From contig JABYQR010000353.1 in NCBI GenBank assembly GCA_022592445.1, positions 1 to 44,641 on the forward strand: a DNA stretch of 44,641 bases, written 5' to 3'. This DNA is from Cytidiella melzeri. Taxonomy: Eukaryota > Basidiomycota > Agaricomycetes > Polyporales > Irpicaceae. Below the pieces are notes generated by a model. It was not told the origin of the DNA. It ran no database searches and saw only the letters and a program-made list of their open reading frames with translations. Both the position numbers and the translations under genes were made by a program. This document shows positions 35,007-44,641 of this stretch, piece by piece. Positions within the stretch are counted from its first letter, which is position 1. Every line of letters starts with the position of its first letter.

Positions 35007-35357
35007 GAAGAGATAGGCGCTTGTGGTGTGGAGTGTAAACCGGTTTACGATATCACTTTGATCGATATTCACAGACGCTGAGGATTCGGACTTCGCTCAT
35101 GTTTTGCACGACCTGTTTCCCCCCTAATCTTCACCTGGCCGCACTTGCGTTCCGTGATTTTCCCTTACAGGGACCATCTCCAGGTTTAACGAGGTGCACG
35201 CGTAGACAATACGGGGCCTAGGCTCTACGGTACAGGTACGCACGCCTGTCCATTCTGTTTATTTGTTCTCACCACCGTACGCATTTCGCCTTGCAAGCAT
35301 TCCTCAGGTCCGCTTCTATCAGGTCACGTAGTATAGGACCCTTTCCAGTTCAACAAG

Positions 35358-35483
35358 GCGCTTGCGCTTAGTGTACCATTCCAATCATGCCAATCTCGTT
35401 ATCGATATGCGCCTACATATCCATGGCTTGCATGAAAGAGAGGTTTCCATGTGTGTCCATGGTGCAGCTTGTGAGGATATAAA
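35358..35483 (+). promoter_or_regulatory. Lectin C promoter: GCGCTTGCGCTT element and TATA box
   Basis: GCGCTTGCGCTT at 35358-35369 and TATAAA at 35478-35483, 95 bases before the ATG. Both are shared with lectin B at nearly the same distances, while the sequence between them differs. Confidence 0.65.
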
Positions 35484-35572
35484 AGAGGGAGGGGAAAAGG
35501 CTCATGTTTGTTCAGACTCACCATTCGCCCAGTCTCTGTCCTACCAAAACCCAACTCACTCTCCAACACATC

Positions 35573-37234
35573 ATGTCTAGCACCGTATGTCTCCCTCTCC
35601 CTTTCATTTGATTGTCACACTGGCTGAAGGGGCTCAACGGACTCGGGAATAGGGTCCCCTCGCGATCGCCACAGCAGTGACCGACTCTGGCGTGTACTGC
35701 TACACCAAGATGGCAGACGGGACTGTCATTGCGGAGTACAACCCGACGACCGAGAAGCAGGTTGAGGCAGCACAACAGAGTGGGGATGTAGGTGCGTGTT
35801 GGCCATAGCGTTCTATAAAATCGAATGTGGTGGCTGATGGTTTGTCGGTTATTGCTTAGTGACGATGCAGGAGATCAAGCCGTGGCATCGTCGTAAGTTC
35901 TCCCATCTACTCGGGAATCGAAAAGTGACTGAATTAGGTGGGGCTTGGGATCTTAGAACAAACCACATACAAATGTGATCCCGCGAGTGGGCTATGCGCT
36001 TTCACGGTCAGTAGTATTATCCAGCGGTTCACCTATCGCAACGCTAATTCTGAATACTTATCTAGTTGAATGGTACCGTTGCCCTGTTTCATGAGAGCGA
36101 AGGTCAAGTCAAGTACTGGCTCGACGAGCACCTCCCCGGAGGCACCAACCAACCCAACTCAACGTCCGCTTCGCTCGCCGAGAGGTTCCCAGTACCCGAA
36201 CCTGCCGATAGCCAGTACACGTGCATGCACGGCACCGAGATCGCTGTCTCCGGGAATTCCGATGGCAGCGAGCTCACTCTGTTTTACCAGGACAAAGATG
36301 GTTATCTATGCTATCGGTATGCATGTGGTGTCAGTCATCCACGGGCAGGACATGCTAAGCCTCGATTTTGATTTAGATTTGCGAAAGCTATGATATGGGA
36401 TGAGCCTGTGCGGATATGCAAAGCCGTCAAGGGCACAGGCATCGCTGCGGTTGGTTGGAGTCGTGAGTATACATCTCACAATGGGACCGTCATGCGATTT
36501 CTTACGAAGAACGACTGGCTACAGAAAACCAGAACATTCGCGTGTATTACCAAGATGAGAATTACGTTCTCAACGAGTACTGCTTGTTCAAGGGTAAACT
36601 GTGCGTCTCAGATGTTCTGGCACTGCCTTACCGCAACCGTCTAAGTACAACTTGTCTTTTTTTCTCCAACTAGTGCTGCAGGTGCTCGGAATCTTGCTGA
36701 CCCCAAGGCTCTGACGAGTATTGCTGTCGTCTACTGGAACAGTGATCTGACTCAAAAGACTGAGCTCAGGTGGGTCGTCAGCCTACATGGTTTTTTCAGT
36801 CTCACACTCAAGATTACGCGTTCTCGGCAGAGTCTACTTCCAAATTGGCCAGTCGGGTATACACGAGAGGTGCTGGAGCAGTGCAGCCAATAAATGGGAT
36901 GGGTCCGTCTTCCTCATTCTCTGCTGAACCGTACCAGCAATTCTGATGGCTCTGAGCTGTTTTGAAACAGTGACCTGGTGCTGTACGACGCATTTGTCGC
37001 GCAATTCAACGTCATCGCGTTTGTGCGAGGGAAGGCAGGTAGCCCTGTGATCAACCTCTGGATTGCATCAAAGGAGGGACGGGTACGTCAACGACTGGTT
37101 CTATGGAATCGTTTGGATGTGGGCTGAGCATGGCTTGTTGAACGTAGGTCCTCCTCCAGCGTGCGTACAACCGCTCGAATGCGTGGATTCCAGCCGTGGG
37201 GTATGGCATTCCGCGCACAGACTACGCAGATTGA
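35573..37234 (+). CDS. Fungal fucose-specific lectin-like protein, copy C
   Basis: Eleven exons (35573-35584, 35653-35791, 35860-35892, 35957-36006, 36066-36316, 36377-36462, 36525-36600, 36674-36769, 36831-36902, 36971-37082, 37148-37234) give 337 residues, intact and without a signal peptide. Blade signatures are VYCYTKMADGTVIAEYN, TVALFHESEGQVKYWLDE, LTLFYQDKDGYLCYR, IRVYYQDENYVLNEYC, RVYFQIGQSGIHERCW and VLLQRAYNRSNAWIP. IHERCW is nearly identical to the IREHCW-type ligand strand of Aleuria aurantia lectin, so of the three copies this best keeps a canonical Arg-Glu-Trp fucose site. It shares exon lengths, phases and promoter elements with copy B. A cytosolic defence or fruiting-body role is inferred from the family. 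Confidence 0.92.
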
Positions 37235-37401
37235 GAAAAAGTGGATTCTGCGATCCTGTTACGAAAATTGCGAATATTGTATGCTCGTCATCACAATGAA
37301 TTGAATATGGCTGTTACGTACAGAGATGAGATTGCTGGCATTAGTGCCTCTTGCAAGTGGTTGGCGGTACGCATGCCCAGTGACTTTTTGCACTCATGTT
37401 A

Positions 37402-37427
37402 AAACTACATAATATAATATGTAGTTT
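37402..37427. repeat. Short perfect hairpin
   Basis: AAACTACATA pairs with TATGTAGTTT around a six-base loop. It lies 168 bases past the lectin C stop and could be chance, a transcript-end structure, or the edge of a small mobile element. Confidence 0.6.
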
Positions 37428-37689
37428 CCCACGCCTTGTTACAAGGACGCTTTAAGGTAGCAGAGTTCCCACAGTCTTGATAAGGGAATTATGCAGCCGT
37501 ATATGGTAACTCTAGTAGTAACCATCACAATAGCTGAGACGTACAGATATAGGTTGTGTAGATTAAGTAGTATAGCACTATAGGGATACTGCACATATAT
37601 GTACGCCTGTGTTCTAGTAGCATAGGAAATGACATGGAAAGCACATAGTACAACTCCAGAGGACGCCTAAAGTGTCTGTCTGAGGACAA

Positions 37690-37990
37690 GTACTAGCATG
37701 AGTCATTCACACATTATGTACACCTCTGGTACAAGTGCTGAGCCTAGTCATACAATGAGTCATGCATGCATAGCATGAGTCATGCACTTAGTGATACAGT
37801 AGAATAGCTTAAGTAGACATGTATAGTAGTTGCTTACATAAGTAGATATAGACATGTATATAAGCAGAGCTGCTGAAGCAGCAATAATAATAAGACTCAT
37901 CTTTGAAGCTTAACAGCCTCTACCCCTCACACACAACTTCCACTTTGTTAACTCACTAAACCCATCCTTTATAGGTCCCATCACCTCAGC
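37690..37990 (+). mobile_element. Possible LTR remnant
   Basis: An AT-rich region with three TGAGTCA sites (37699-37705, 37756-37762, 37776-37782), a TATATAAG box at 37857-37864 and, just after it, CAGAGCTGCTGAAGCAGCAA then AATAATAAGACTCATC, a layout like the U3-R part of Ty1/copia LTRs in basidiomycetes. I could not define TG...CA ends or a target-site duplication, and no reverse transcriptase frame follows. The rest of 37235-38458 holds no supported gene. Confidence 0.35.
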
Positions 37991-38458
37991 ATCCCTAACT
38001 TACCTTAGAGATGACTTCAGTACACCACCAAATTGCTCGGCTGACCCGGTGATATCCAGCAATGAGATGTGGGGCTGCCAAATAGCAACATACATGGCCA
38101 TCCCTCAGAGCGTCAAGCGAGATTGCAGCACTGATCTCTTTGCGCAATTCACTGGCTCTCCTGGGAGCTCCCGATCAACGTCCTCCGTCACTGACTTCAA
38201 GATCCATGGACAATATCATTTTCACAGTGGCTTCAGTTAAGCTACATCACCCACGGCCAACCGGCCCACCTCCGATGGACCCTAATGGTTTTCAGCTCCG
38301 GCTCACGGACTCATAGTTACCGGATTTCCTTTTGTATTCCGTATATGGTCGCTTTATTGTTCTTTCATCACGCGGACACATCTGTATCACAGATATTCCT
38401 TTTTGGGTCGCCTGAGGGCTCTGTCTTATATACCTTCGCCCCCGCTCCTGACACTCCA

Positions 38459-38642
38459 TTGTGCTCTTTCTCTTTCGCACCTGGAGTGAGTATTCTTTGT
38501 TATCCCTCACATATGCAATATGCTCACAGCCTGTACCTGTAGTTAACTCTCTTCGCTCGTGTGTCTTAGGTACAGTCATTATGCAATTGTGCTCTTTCTC
38601 TTTCGCACCTGGATTAACTCGCTTCGCTCGTGTGTCTTAGGT
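38459..38642 (+). repeat. Tandem repeat whose second copy lacks a 57-base intron
   Basis: Segment A (38459-38485) and segment B (38543-38571) are separated by 57 bases that begin GTGAGT and end CTGTAG. The next copy has A' (38587-38613) joined directly to B' (38614-38642). A and A' are identical over 27 bases; B and B' differ at one of 29. A TATATA box lies upstream at 38427-38432. The join falls exactly where a spliceosome would cut. Confidence 0.9.
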
Positions 38643-38688
38643 TCTTACGACGGCAAGTGGGATTACGACTGCGCATCCATCCCTGCCT

Positions 38689-41600
38689 CTAGACGTGTTG
38701 AATACATTCGACTGGCTTTAGACCCGGTGCTGCAGGCAGCATCATCGCTGCCTGCTTCTTCTTCTCTCTTGTATTCTTTGCCTTTGCCTGTGTCTCTGCT
38801 CTCTTCGCCGGACCGCTGACCCGTAAACCTTCTGCTATCTGCCGGTGAAATGCTTTCCGATCTGGGACTAAAGGAACGGGCGTTGTCAGGCTGCGCGGAA
38901 GGATTGAACAAACCAGATGGGCATTGTGTAGGGCGTGCATATTCAGTATGTAGCGGCCATCATCACGATGCACAACTGATTTTACTGAAACTTTTGTTCT
39001 CAGCCGTTCTTGTATGACAACTTTGTCTGAGTCGGCCAGTTCGCATCGCCCGGTTCTGCAATCGTGCTGAGCATTGAAGATGAACTGAATTGACTGTCAA
39101 ATTGGTGAGCATTGCTGTAAGCGAACATTGGTTACTGTAACTTACCTTGGGATTTACTGCATAGACTTTTTGCGAGCGGCTTGATATAGGCATGTTGAAA
39201 TGCTCGTCTCAATGATCAAACACGTCGAAATGTTCAACCAGTACCATCACTTTGTCTGGTGAGCCATTTGCGTCCGCGTGCTGCGCTATTCTGAGAATTC
39301 TCCCTGCATGCGCGTTCTAGGCCGATATTGTGTCAACGGCCTTCACGACTGGCGGGAAACAGGTATTCAAGCACCTCATCGAAGTTGAAAAACACCCAAG
39401 AGTTCTCCTTACAGATGTCGTGCGACTGCGAAATAACTGCCTTTCCCTGGATCCAGGGACCTTTGCGCTGTTCGTCTAGTTCGATGCTGGCTCCGGTTAC
39501 CACCGTGTGAGAGCCAGCCAGTTGAAAGAGCTCGCCCCATGTCCATGATTGCCGCTTGCGAGCGGGTGCAAGATGTATAATACCTGCTTTATAACATCAG
39601 TTTGTGGATGCCATGCTTGTGCAGATCGTACCAGCTTCAACGTTTGAAGTATCGGCCCAACCCAGCTGACGCTGTAGCTCCGGGCTGCACCGTAAGAATT
39701 CTCGGACATTTTTACCGGCGCGAATGTACCCTCCCTTTCCATCTTTCCACCAGCCGCCACTTACTTGGTGTTTAAAGCGCTCCATGCCCCCCAAGGTCGT
39801 AGCAATATCTTGACTGGGTGCCAGGTGATTTGATAGAATGCTACACATCCGGAAGACGGCATTCCAGCATTCAAAGACCTCGGTTGAATACAGAATCGCG
39901 GAGCCGAAGCGACGTATGTCGTCAACCAGATGTGTGAGGATATGCAGCTTAGCCTTTGCAATTATACGCCGCGGGTCAAACGTCGCCCATGCGTCGAGTA
40001 GGTTGCCAATCAAAATGTCGAGGTCAGTCTTCATTGAGGTGAGCGGTTTGTCAAATCACTATGAAGGCAGATTACGGTACACACAAGATATTGTTCCATA
40101 TCCGCAATTTCCGGGATCCAGAGATGCGCCCCAAGTTCCCCGGTAGCCTTCCATACATTGAAGATTGTGTCAGTGCATAAGTCCGAAAGATGAAAGACGG
40201 CTAGTTGTTGAAGGCATTTGAAGTGCTTCCCAATGAGGGAATTCTTATATCGCACCAAATACTTTGCTCTGGGCAGGGCGATGCTCAGTCCGTCGATGTC
40301 AGTTGCCTGTAGACGAACAGCAAATAATTCCTCCTTCTTCTTATCCCACGGACTGCTGGTTTCATGCCAGACATATTTGTCGTTTCCGAGCAGGAATGAG
40401 TGAAGGATTTCGATGGCCATGTCACGGTGTGGGTCGATTCCTGGGATCATGTTGTCAGCAGGCGTTGGACAAATAAATCACTTGTGGAACAGACGAGCAC
40501 CTCGACAACTCAACAGTATCTTGTAGTGGAATCCTGGAATCAAATCCCTGGGCCGCTGGCCGCCGTCTGCCTCCGGGGGCAAATCAACGAACCAATTCCA
40601 GAGTGAGTCCTGGATTGTGTCTATGACCTCAGGCCTGACTGCCTTTCGAGCATCGCCTTTAAGTCCCTTATCGTTCAGCCGTGAATCCCGAGTTGGAGGG
40701 TCTTTGAGTAGATGATCCTGTTGTTCACGGGCCGAGGCAAGAAGATGCTCAACCCAAAACTGTGCAAGCTTGTCTTTGACGCCTGTCTGCGTCTGGATGC
40801 TCTGTACTGCATCCTTGTTACCCCGGCATGCAACTCGAAGCTGTTCACAAAGTACACATGCTGTATTGTCCGCATTGCAGGGAGTTCCGGGCTAGAAATC
40901 ATCCAGTGCGCTTATGAGCATTCGCTCCTGAAACTGTGCCACCGAGTTATGGTGTACTTACATGGTACAAGGCCTCGTACCCTTTGTCAGTCTCTTTTTC
41001 AGCATCCGCCCCTCCGACTGTATCACGACGGCAGTTCCGGTTGCCTTTGACCCCAATGTGCGAACAATCCTCTGATTGTTGCGGGTTGTCTGCAGGAAGA
41101 AGATGTTTGGTGATTTGAAAGATGACATCATGCCCAAGTTGGCAATCATACGCATCATGCCAGGCATCATCAGTACTGCAAGTTGCATGCACACTAGATC
41201 AGCAAGCAAGTGTTGTCGTCTGGTGGTTGGCACTTACAAATCACTTGATACGCCGGCCAGTTGTTCAGACGACGATGCAAAGGTTGAGGTGGATACAAAC
41301 CGAACGTAAAACTCCTGGGCAAGTTTCTTGTGAGGGATACAGGTGTTCTGGATGTAGACGTTGGTATGTGCATTGTATTGTTTACTGACATTGCCTGAAA
41401 CATTGTTGCTCCAGGGCATTGCACGCAATCGAAACATTGGCTGGCCATCGGCTTTGATGCGCAGACAATTTACTGTTTCTGATGTCCATGGAAACAAGGA
41501 TGACTCTAGCAAGCACATTCTTCCTTGAGCCTGCCAGTGGAGTATGCACAGAATATACGCACGTAGAAAAGTCACTTTCTGAAACTCATTTTTCAGGTCG

Positions 41601-43142
41601 AGAATATTTTCACGCAGCTTGCTCGCTCGAACCCGTACCACACTTGGGTCTGCAACAGAAAATAGTTTTGCCTTCCAGACAATAATCAGTATCAGAGCAA
41701 GTGCAAGGAAGTATTGCGGTTGCTCGCCTGGGAATCATAAGTGACAGGATAAGCCTCTGCGTGTACCTCTCCATTGACGGTAATCCATTTAACAGGCATC
41801 ACAAAATTTTGGTCATTGACTCTTGCTAATTCTTTGATGAAATAATGTTGATGAGGCGCATTCTCCCAGTCGGCCCACATTGGTGAAAGTTTGTCATAAG
41901 AGAGTTCTTCCACCCATTTTTTTCCTTGCCAGAACTCGCTGACTGGCCCTGCGACTTCAGGATAGATATGCAAGAGTGGTCTCACAAGCCGGTTTGCGAA
42001 GTCCTATGGCGAGTTTATTAGCTTGCTCTCTTCAATATTCCTGAAAGCATATCTACCAGGGCAATCAGCTTTGCAGGGTGGTTGTAAAAGAAATGATTTC
42101 CCAGCAACGAGGTATGATGCTCTGGTTGAAATTCGAGATTTTGATTCATTGCAGCCTGCTTCTTCCGCAGTAGGGCGAATGTCGGTACAATCAGAGTTCC
42201 GCACTCTCGCATTACCCATATAATGGCTTTGAGGTGATCGTCAGATAACTGTAAGTGCGGCAAATTATCCAGCATATCAAGCATGAACAGCTAAGGTCCT
42301 TCACTCAACCTATTGTTCTGTAAACAGTGAACCATGGCAACTTACTGTCTTTGAATTATGCGGCGCCCAGTCGTCATTCTGTGGCATACGAAGCTCTTCA
42401 ATGATGGGATCTTCCCCATCTTCATCATTGATCCCTGCATATCATAAGTGAAGTAAGTCACTATCTTCCTTCTCTCCAAAAAGTCAACAAATGCTTACCC
42501 AGCAGACGGAAGGCAGCTTCTATTTCAGTGAGGTTGGCGTCCTCACATTCATCGTCAATACCCAGATCAGTGACCGAAGATGCTGCACAACCAAAGACAC
42601 CTTGATCCTCGACCAGTCCTAAAAATCCAAGCTCTTGCTCAAGGGCTTTGCGCCCATCAACCTCATTGTTTCTCAGACTTGGGCCTGCTGAGAAGACAAT
42701 ATCCTCGCCATTCTCATCCAGGAAGTGAGACTCTTCGACTGTCATGTTATGGAAAGGGTTGTCAAAAGGCGGATTCAATGGAGATTCAGGAAGCCCCATT
42801 TCAATATCTGTGTCGAATTGGCCAAACAACTGCAGTGCAACAGGTCCAGAATTTGCTGAGCTGCCCCTGCCGGCTGAGTCGTCGCCCGTAGATTGTTGCT
42901 GTGCAGCCTGTGTCTCTGCTTCTTTGGCACGTCGGTGTGTAGCCGTCTTTATATGGGACACTTTTGAGCCTCTTTTCATAACAACATCTTTTGTCAGGGA
43001 GTGTTTTGTACAGACTTTGCACCGTATGTAACCTGATTGCTCGGGGATTTCATCAAAGTCTGTTGATTGTAATGACACCCGACACAGAGAATAACTAATC
43101 TCAATACGGACCTGGCAGTTCTTGTTTCTGCGAAGGAGGCAT
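38689..43142 (-). CDS. Multicopy Agaricomycete transposon-associated prot., possibly decayed
   Basis: A minus-strand gene of at least a dozen exons, about 1000 residues. It starts at ATG 43142 (MPPSQKQELP, donor at 43111), then a zinc-finger-like region (IRCKVCTKHS ... HIKTATHRRAKE) for DNA binding, an acidic linker, and a large conserved body: LLHIYPEVAG, FRLRAMPWSNNVSGN, GVKDKLAQFWVEHLL, GIDPHRDMAIEILHSFLLG, YKNSLIGKHFK, LDAWATFDPRRIIAKAKLHI, DDIRRFGSAILYSTEVFECW, MERFKHQVSGGWW, and NMHALHNAHL. I recognise this as an unnamed, highly repeated family of Agaricomycete genomes, likely encoded by a DNA transposon, but cannot name a transposase class. An in-frame TGA at 39211-39209 interrupts the conserved frame (FDVFDH-stop-DEHFNMP), so this copy may be inactive. 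The 3' end finishes at 38689 after a Lys/Ala-rich tail. Confidence 0.6.
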
Positions 43143-43347
43143 GTGCGCTCTGCAATGGTGTGGACTTTGCGCTGCAGAACTGAAGGAATGATGATTCCAG
43201 TGTAAATGCACGTGATGAATAACTTAAAAGTCCGTTTTCAGGATACATTTTTTGCCCAAGTCCAACCACTTCATTCTTCTTTATCACCCTTTGCTTTCGC
43301 TCTTTCTTTTTCTCTGCCCGCTTTCTCTTTTCTCTTTCATCTTTACC
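43143..43347. promoter_or_regulatory. Bidirectional promoter of the divergent transposon-associated pair
   Basis: Only 205 bases separate the two ATG codons. The side facing the plus gene is a long pyrimidine tract (about 43265-43346), common at strongly transcribed fungal starts. No clear TATA box is seen. Confidence 0.6.
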
Positions 43348-44641
43348 ATGGTCCTGGCTGCTCCTCCTTCCATTGATGATCTTCTCAACAGAGCATCAAT
43401 GTCGCCTTCGCCTCCGCCCCCATCCTCTCACCGCAGCAGCTCCCTGTTGCCAAAACAGGCGCCAATTGATGAGGAAGATTCTCCTGTTGGCTCCGACGGA
43501 CTCCGAGAGGGTTCTACTACTTCTGTCTCCTCACATTTGCGCAAGCGTCCTGCAGACAACCTGGAGCAGTTTGCTAAGTCTCATGGCCGCAACATGAGAC
43601 TTAAGGGTGATGTGCAAGAGGACTTGCAAAAGTTCTCAGCGGTTTGTTCAATTTAATTTAGACGGGTTTCCCTGCTGACTCTTGCATGCTTGCAGTTGAC
43701 GTTGGAACAGCAAATGGTCTGGGTCGCAGCTCGATTCCTTGCGCAGGAGACCAAGCTTGACTCCATGCAAGTTGAGTCTGTCTATCAGATACCACCGAAG
43801 CTGGATGTATGTGCCAGTGCCCTCCTTCCTCCTTTCAAGTCTCAAAATTTTGCCTATGCCAGGATCGCATTGAAACTTACACATTCCTTATGCTCGTAAG
43901 CCCAAGCATCTCCGCTTATGTCACCAATGATGGTCCAGTGAAATCACTCATTGTAAGGACTCAGAGTTCATCTTGCTGGATGCAGTTTGGTTCTGCTCAC
44001 CCTTACGCTCCAGAAACACCTTGAGAAGACTCCGTCTTGGGGACTCACAGCGGAGGTGCAAATTAACAAGCACAAGAAGAGAGTAATAACCACGAAGATT
44101 CACTTGCGATTCAGTCACCGACGTAACGATATCAAGAAATTAGTATGTGTTCAATTTCCCCGTCATGCCGGTTCTAATCCCGTACAGCTTAGACAATCAG
44201 TTTCTGCGCCGGTCATGGATATTGTCGCTCTATGTGAAGCCGTCCTTGCGCTTGGGGAAAAGGTCTCTACTGCCAAGCCTTCAATACAGTTAGCGGCACA
44301 ATTCGCCTTCCTTGTGAGTTCATCAGCACGGACTGGATCTTTCTGCATGCAGCTTGAACTGACACATTGCATGTGTGATTTCAGCGCAACGTTTATTGCA
44401 CCAATATGGACACTCAAACCAAGAAAGTAGGAGACAACTACTGGAACCTCGTTGATGCAAAGCTGGAGGAGATCAGAAACACAAAGGGGCCGGACGCAGA
44501 CAAGACATCTCAGTGCATAACATCTGACTCCTTGAACTCGTCAATGGTACTCAAGTTACCCTTTCAACAGAGCCCTTGGTATTATTCTTCGGGAGGATCG
44601 GAAGGTGTCCGGGAACATATCCCTCACCGAGCTGCTGGCCA
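43348..44641 (+). CDS. Partner gene of the transposon-associated pair, partial
   Basis: Exons 43348-43641, 43696-43806, 43863-43952, about 43987-44142, 44188-44313 and 44385 onward; the gene runs off the window. The protein starts MVLAAPPSIDDLLNRASMS, then Ser/Pro-rich sequence, LRKRPADNLEQFAKSHGRNM, LTLEQQMVWVAARFLAQ, QIPPKLDDRIETYTFLML, KTPSWGLTAEVQINKHKKR, VMDIVALCEAVLALGEK and AAQFAFLRNVYCTNMD. I recognise the same string of segments as a repeated hypothetical family that accompanies the zinc-finger gene in mushroom genomes; its function is unknown. The helical middle part has no catalytic motif I can name. The phase between the third and fourth exons does not close: only 33 bases separate them and one base is out of step, suggesting a frameshift or an exon I misplaced. 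Confidence 0.6.

Noticed and set aside
37438..37930. A defined solo LTR with TG...CA ends
   Set aside because: The candidate ends did not show a matching target-site duplication, so only a loose LTR-like region is reported.
40400..40960. Apparent stops in the element gene near 40490 and 40900 (minus strand)
   Set aside because: Both fall inside good GT-AG introns (donor after EALYH with acceptor TTTCTAG; donor after RLFHK with acceptor ATCCCAG), so they are not lesions.
1..44641. CRISPR arrays, bacterial operons, rRNA genes
   Set aside because: No regularly spaced repeats or rRNA-like sequence was seen, and spliceosomal introns show nuclear fungal DNA.

Overview
The window is nuclear DNA of a mushroom-forming basidiomycete (Agaricomycetes). 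The genes are dense and cut by many 45-75 base introns, sit on both strands, and encode basidiomycete-type families: fungal fucolectin-like proteins, a 7TM-type membrane protein of the DUF6533 kind, a Ser/Thr-rich secreted protein with an RLARGLPP motif, and multicopy transposon-associated genes. I rebuilt gene structures by hand from splice sites, reading phase and remembered family motifs; no search was run. Where exon lists are given, the exon lengths sum to a whole number of codons.

Layout. 1-969 is a perfect inverted repeat (452-base arms, 65-base loop) that reaches the window edge. 970-2408 has no convincing gene. 2409-3645 (-) is a UbiA-type prenyltransferase-like membrane protein. A decayed lectin fragment lies at 4030-4298 (-). 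4529-8411 (+) is the GPI ethanolamine phosphate transferase 1 (MCD4/PIG-N). 9077-10724 (+) is fucolectin-like gene A. 10965-13317 (-) is the COQ8/ABC1 atypical kinase. 13804-15373 (-) is an epoxide hydrolase. 15685-17090 (-) is a secreted Ser/Thr-rich protein. 17611-18616 (-) is an unknown protein. 19158-22710 (+) is a Kin4-like kinase with a KA1 tail. 23302-24329 (+) is a UBE2S-type ubiquitin-conjugating enzyme. 24637-25486 (+) is OPI3 phospholipid methyltransferase. 25715-27525 (-) is nicotinate phosphoribosyltransferase.

From about 27.7 kb the window becomes accessory: lectin fragment, intact lectin gene B (28634-30324), a DUF6533-like pseudogene (32121-33731), a truncated lectin pseudogene (34300-35006), intact lectin gene C (35573-37234), a possible LTR remnant, an unusual repeat whose second copy lacks exactly one GT-AG intron (38459-38642), and then a divergent pair of transposon-associated genes (38689-43142 minus; 43348 to the window end, plus) sharing a 205-base intergenic promoter.

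The left 27 kb is mostly housekeeping: GPI anchor and phospholipid synthesis, coenzyme Q, NAD salvage, and cell-cycle control (Kin4, UBE2S). The right 17 kb shows lectin duplication and decay next to mobile DNA. The most unusual items are the perfect palindrome, the intron-minus tandem repeat, the six-member lectin family (three intact, three decayed) with a fixed 11-exon plan, and the divergent two-gene element.
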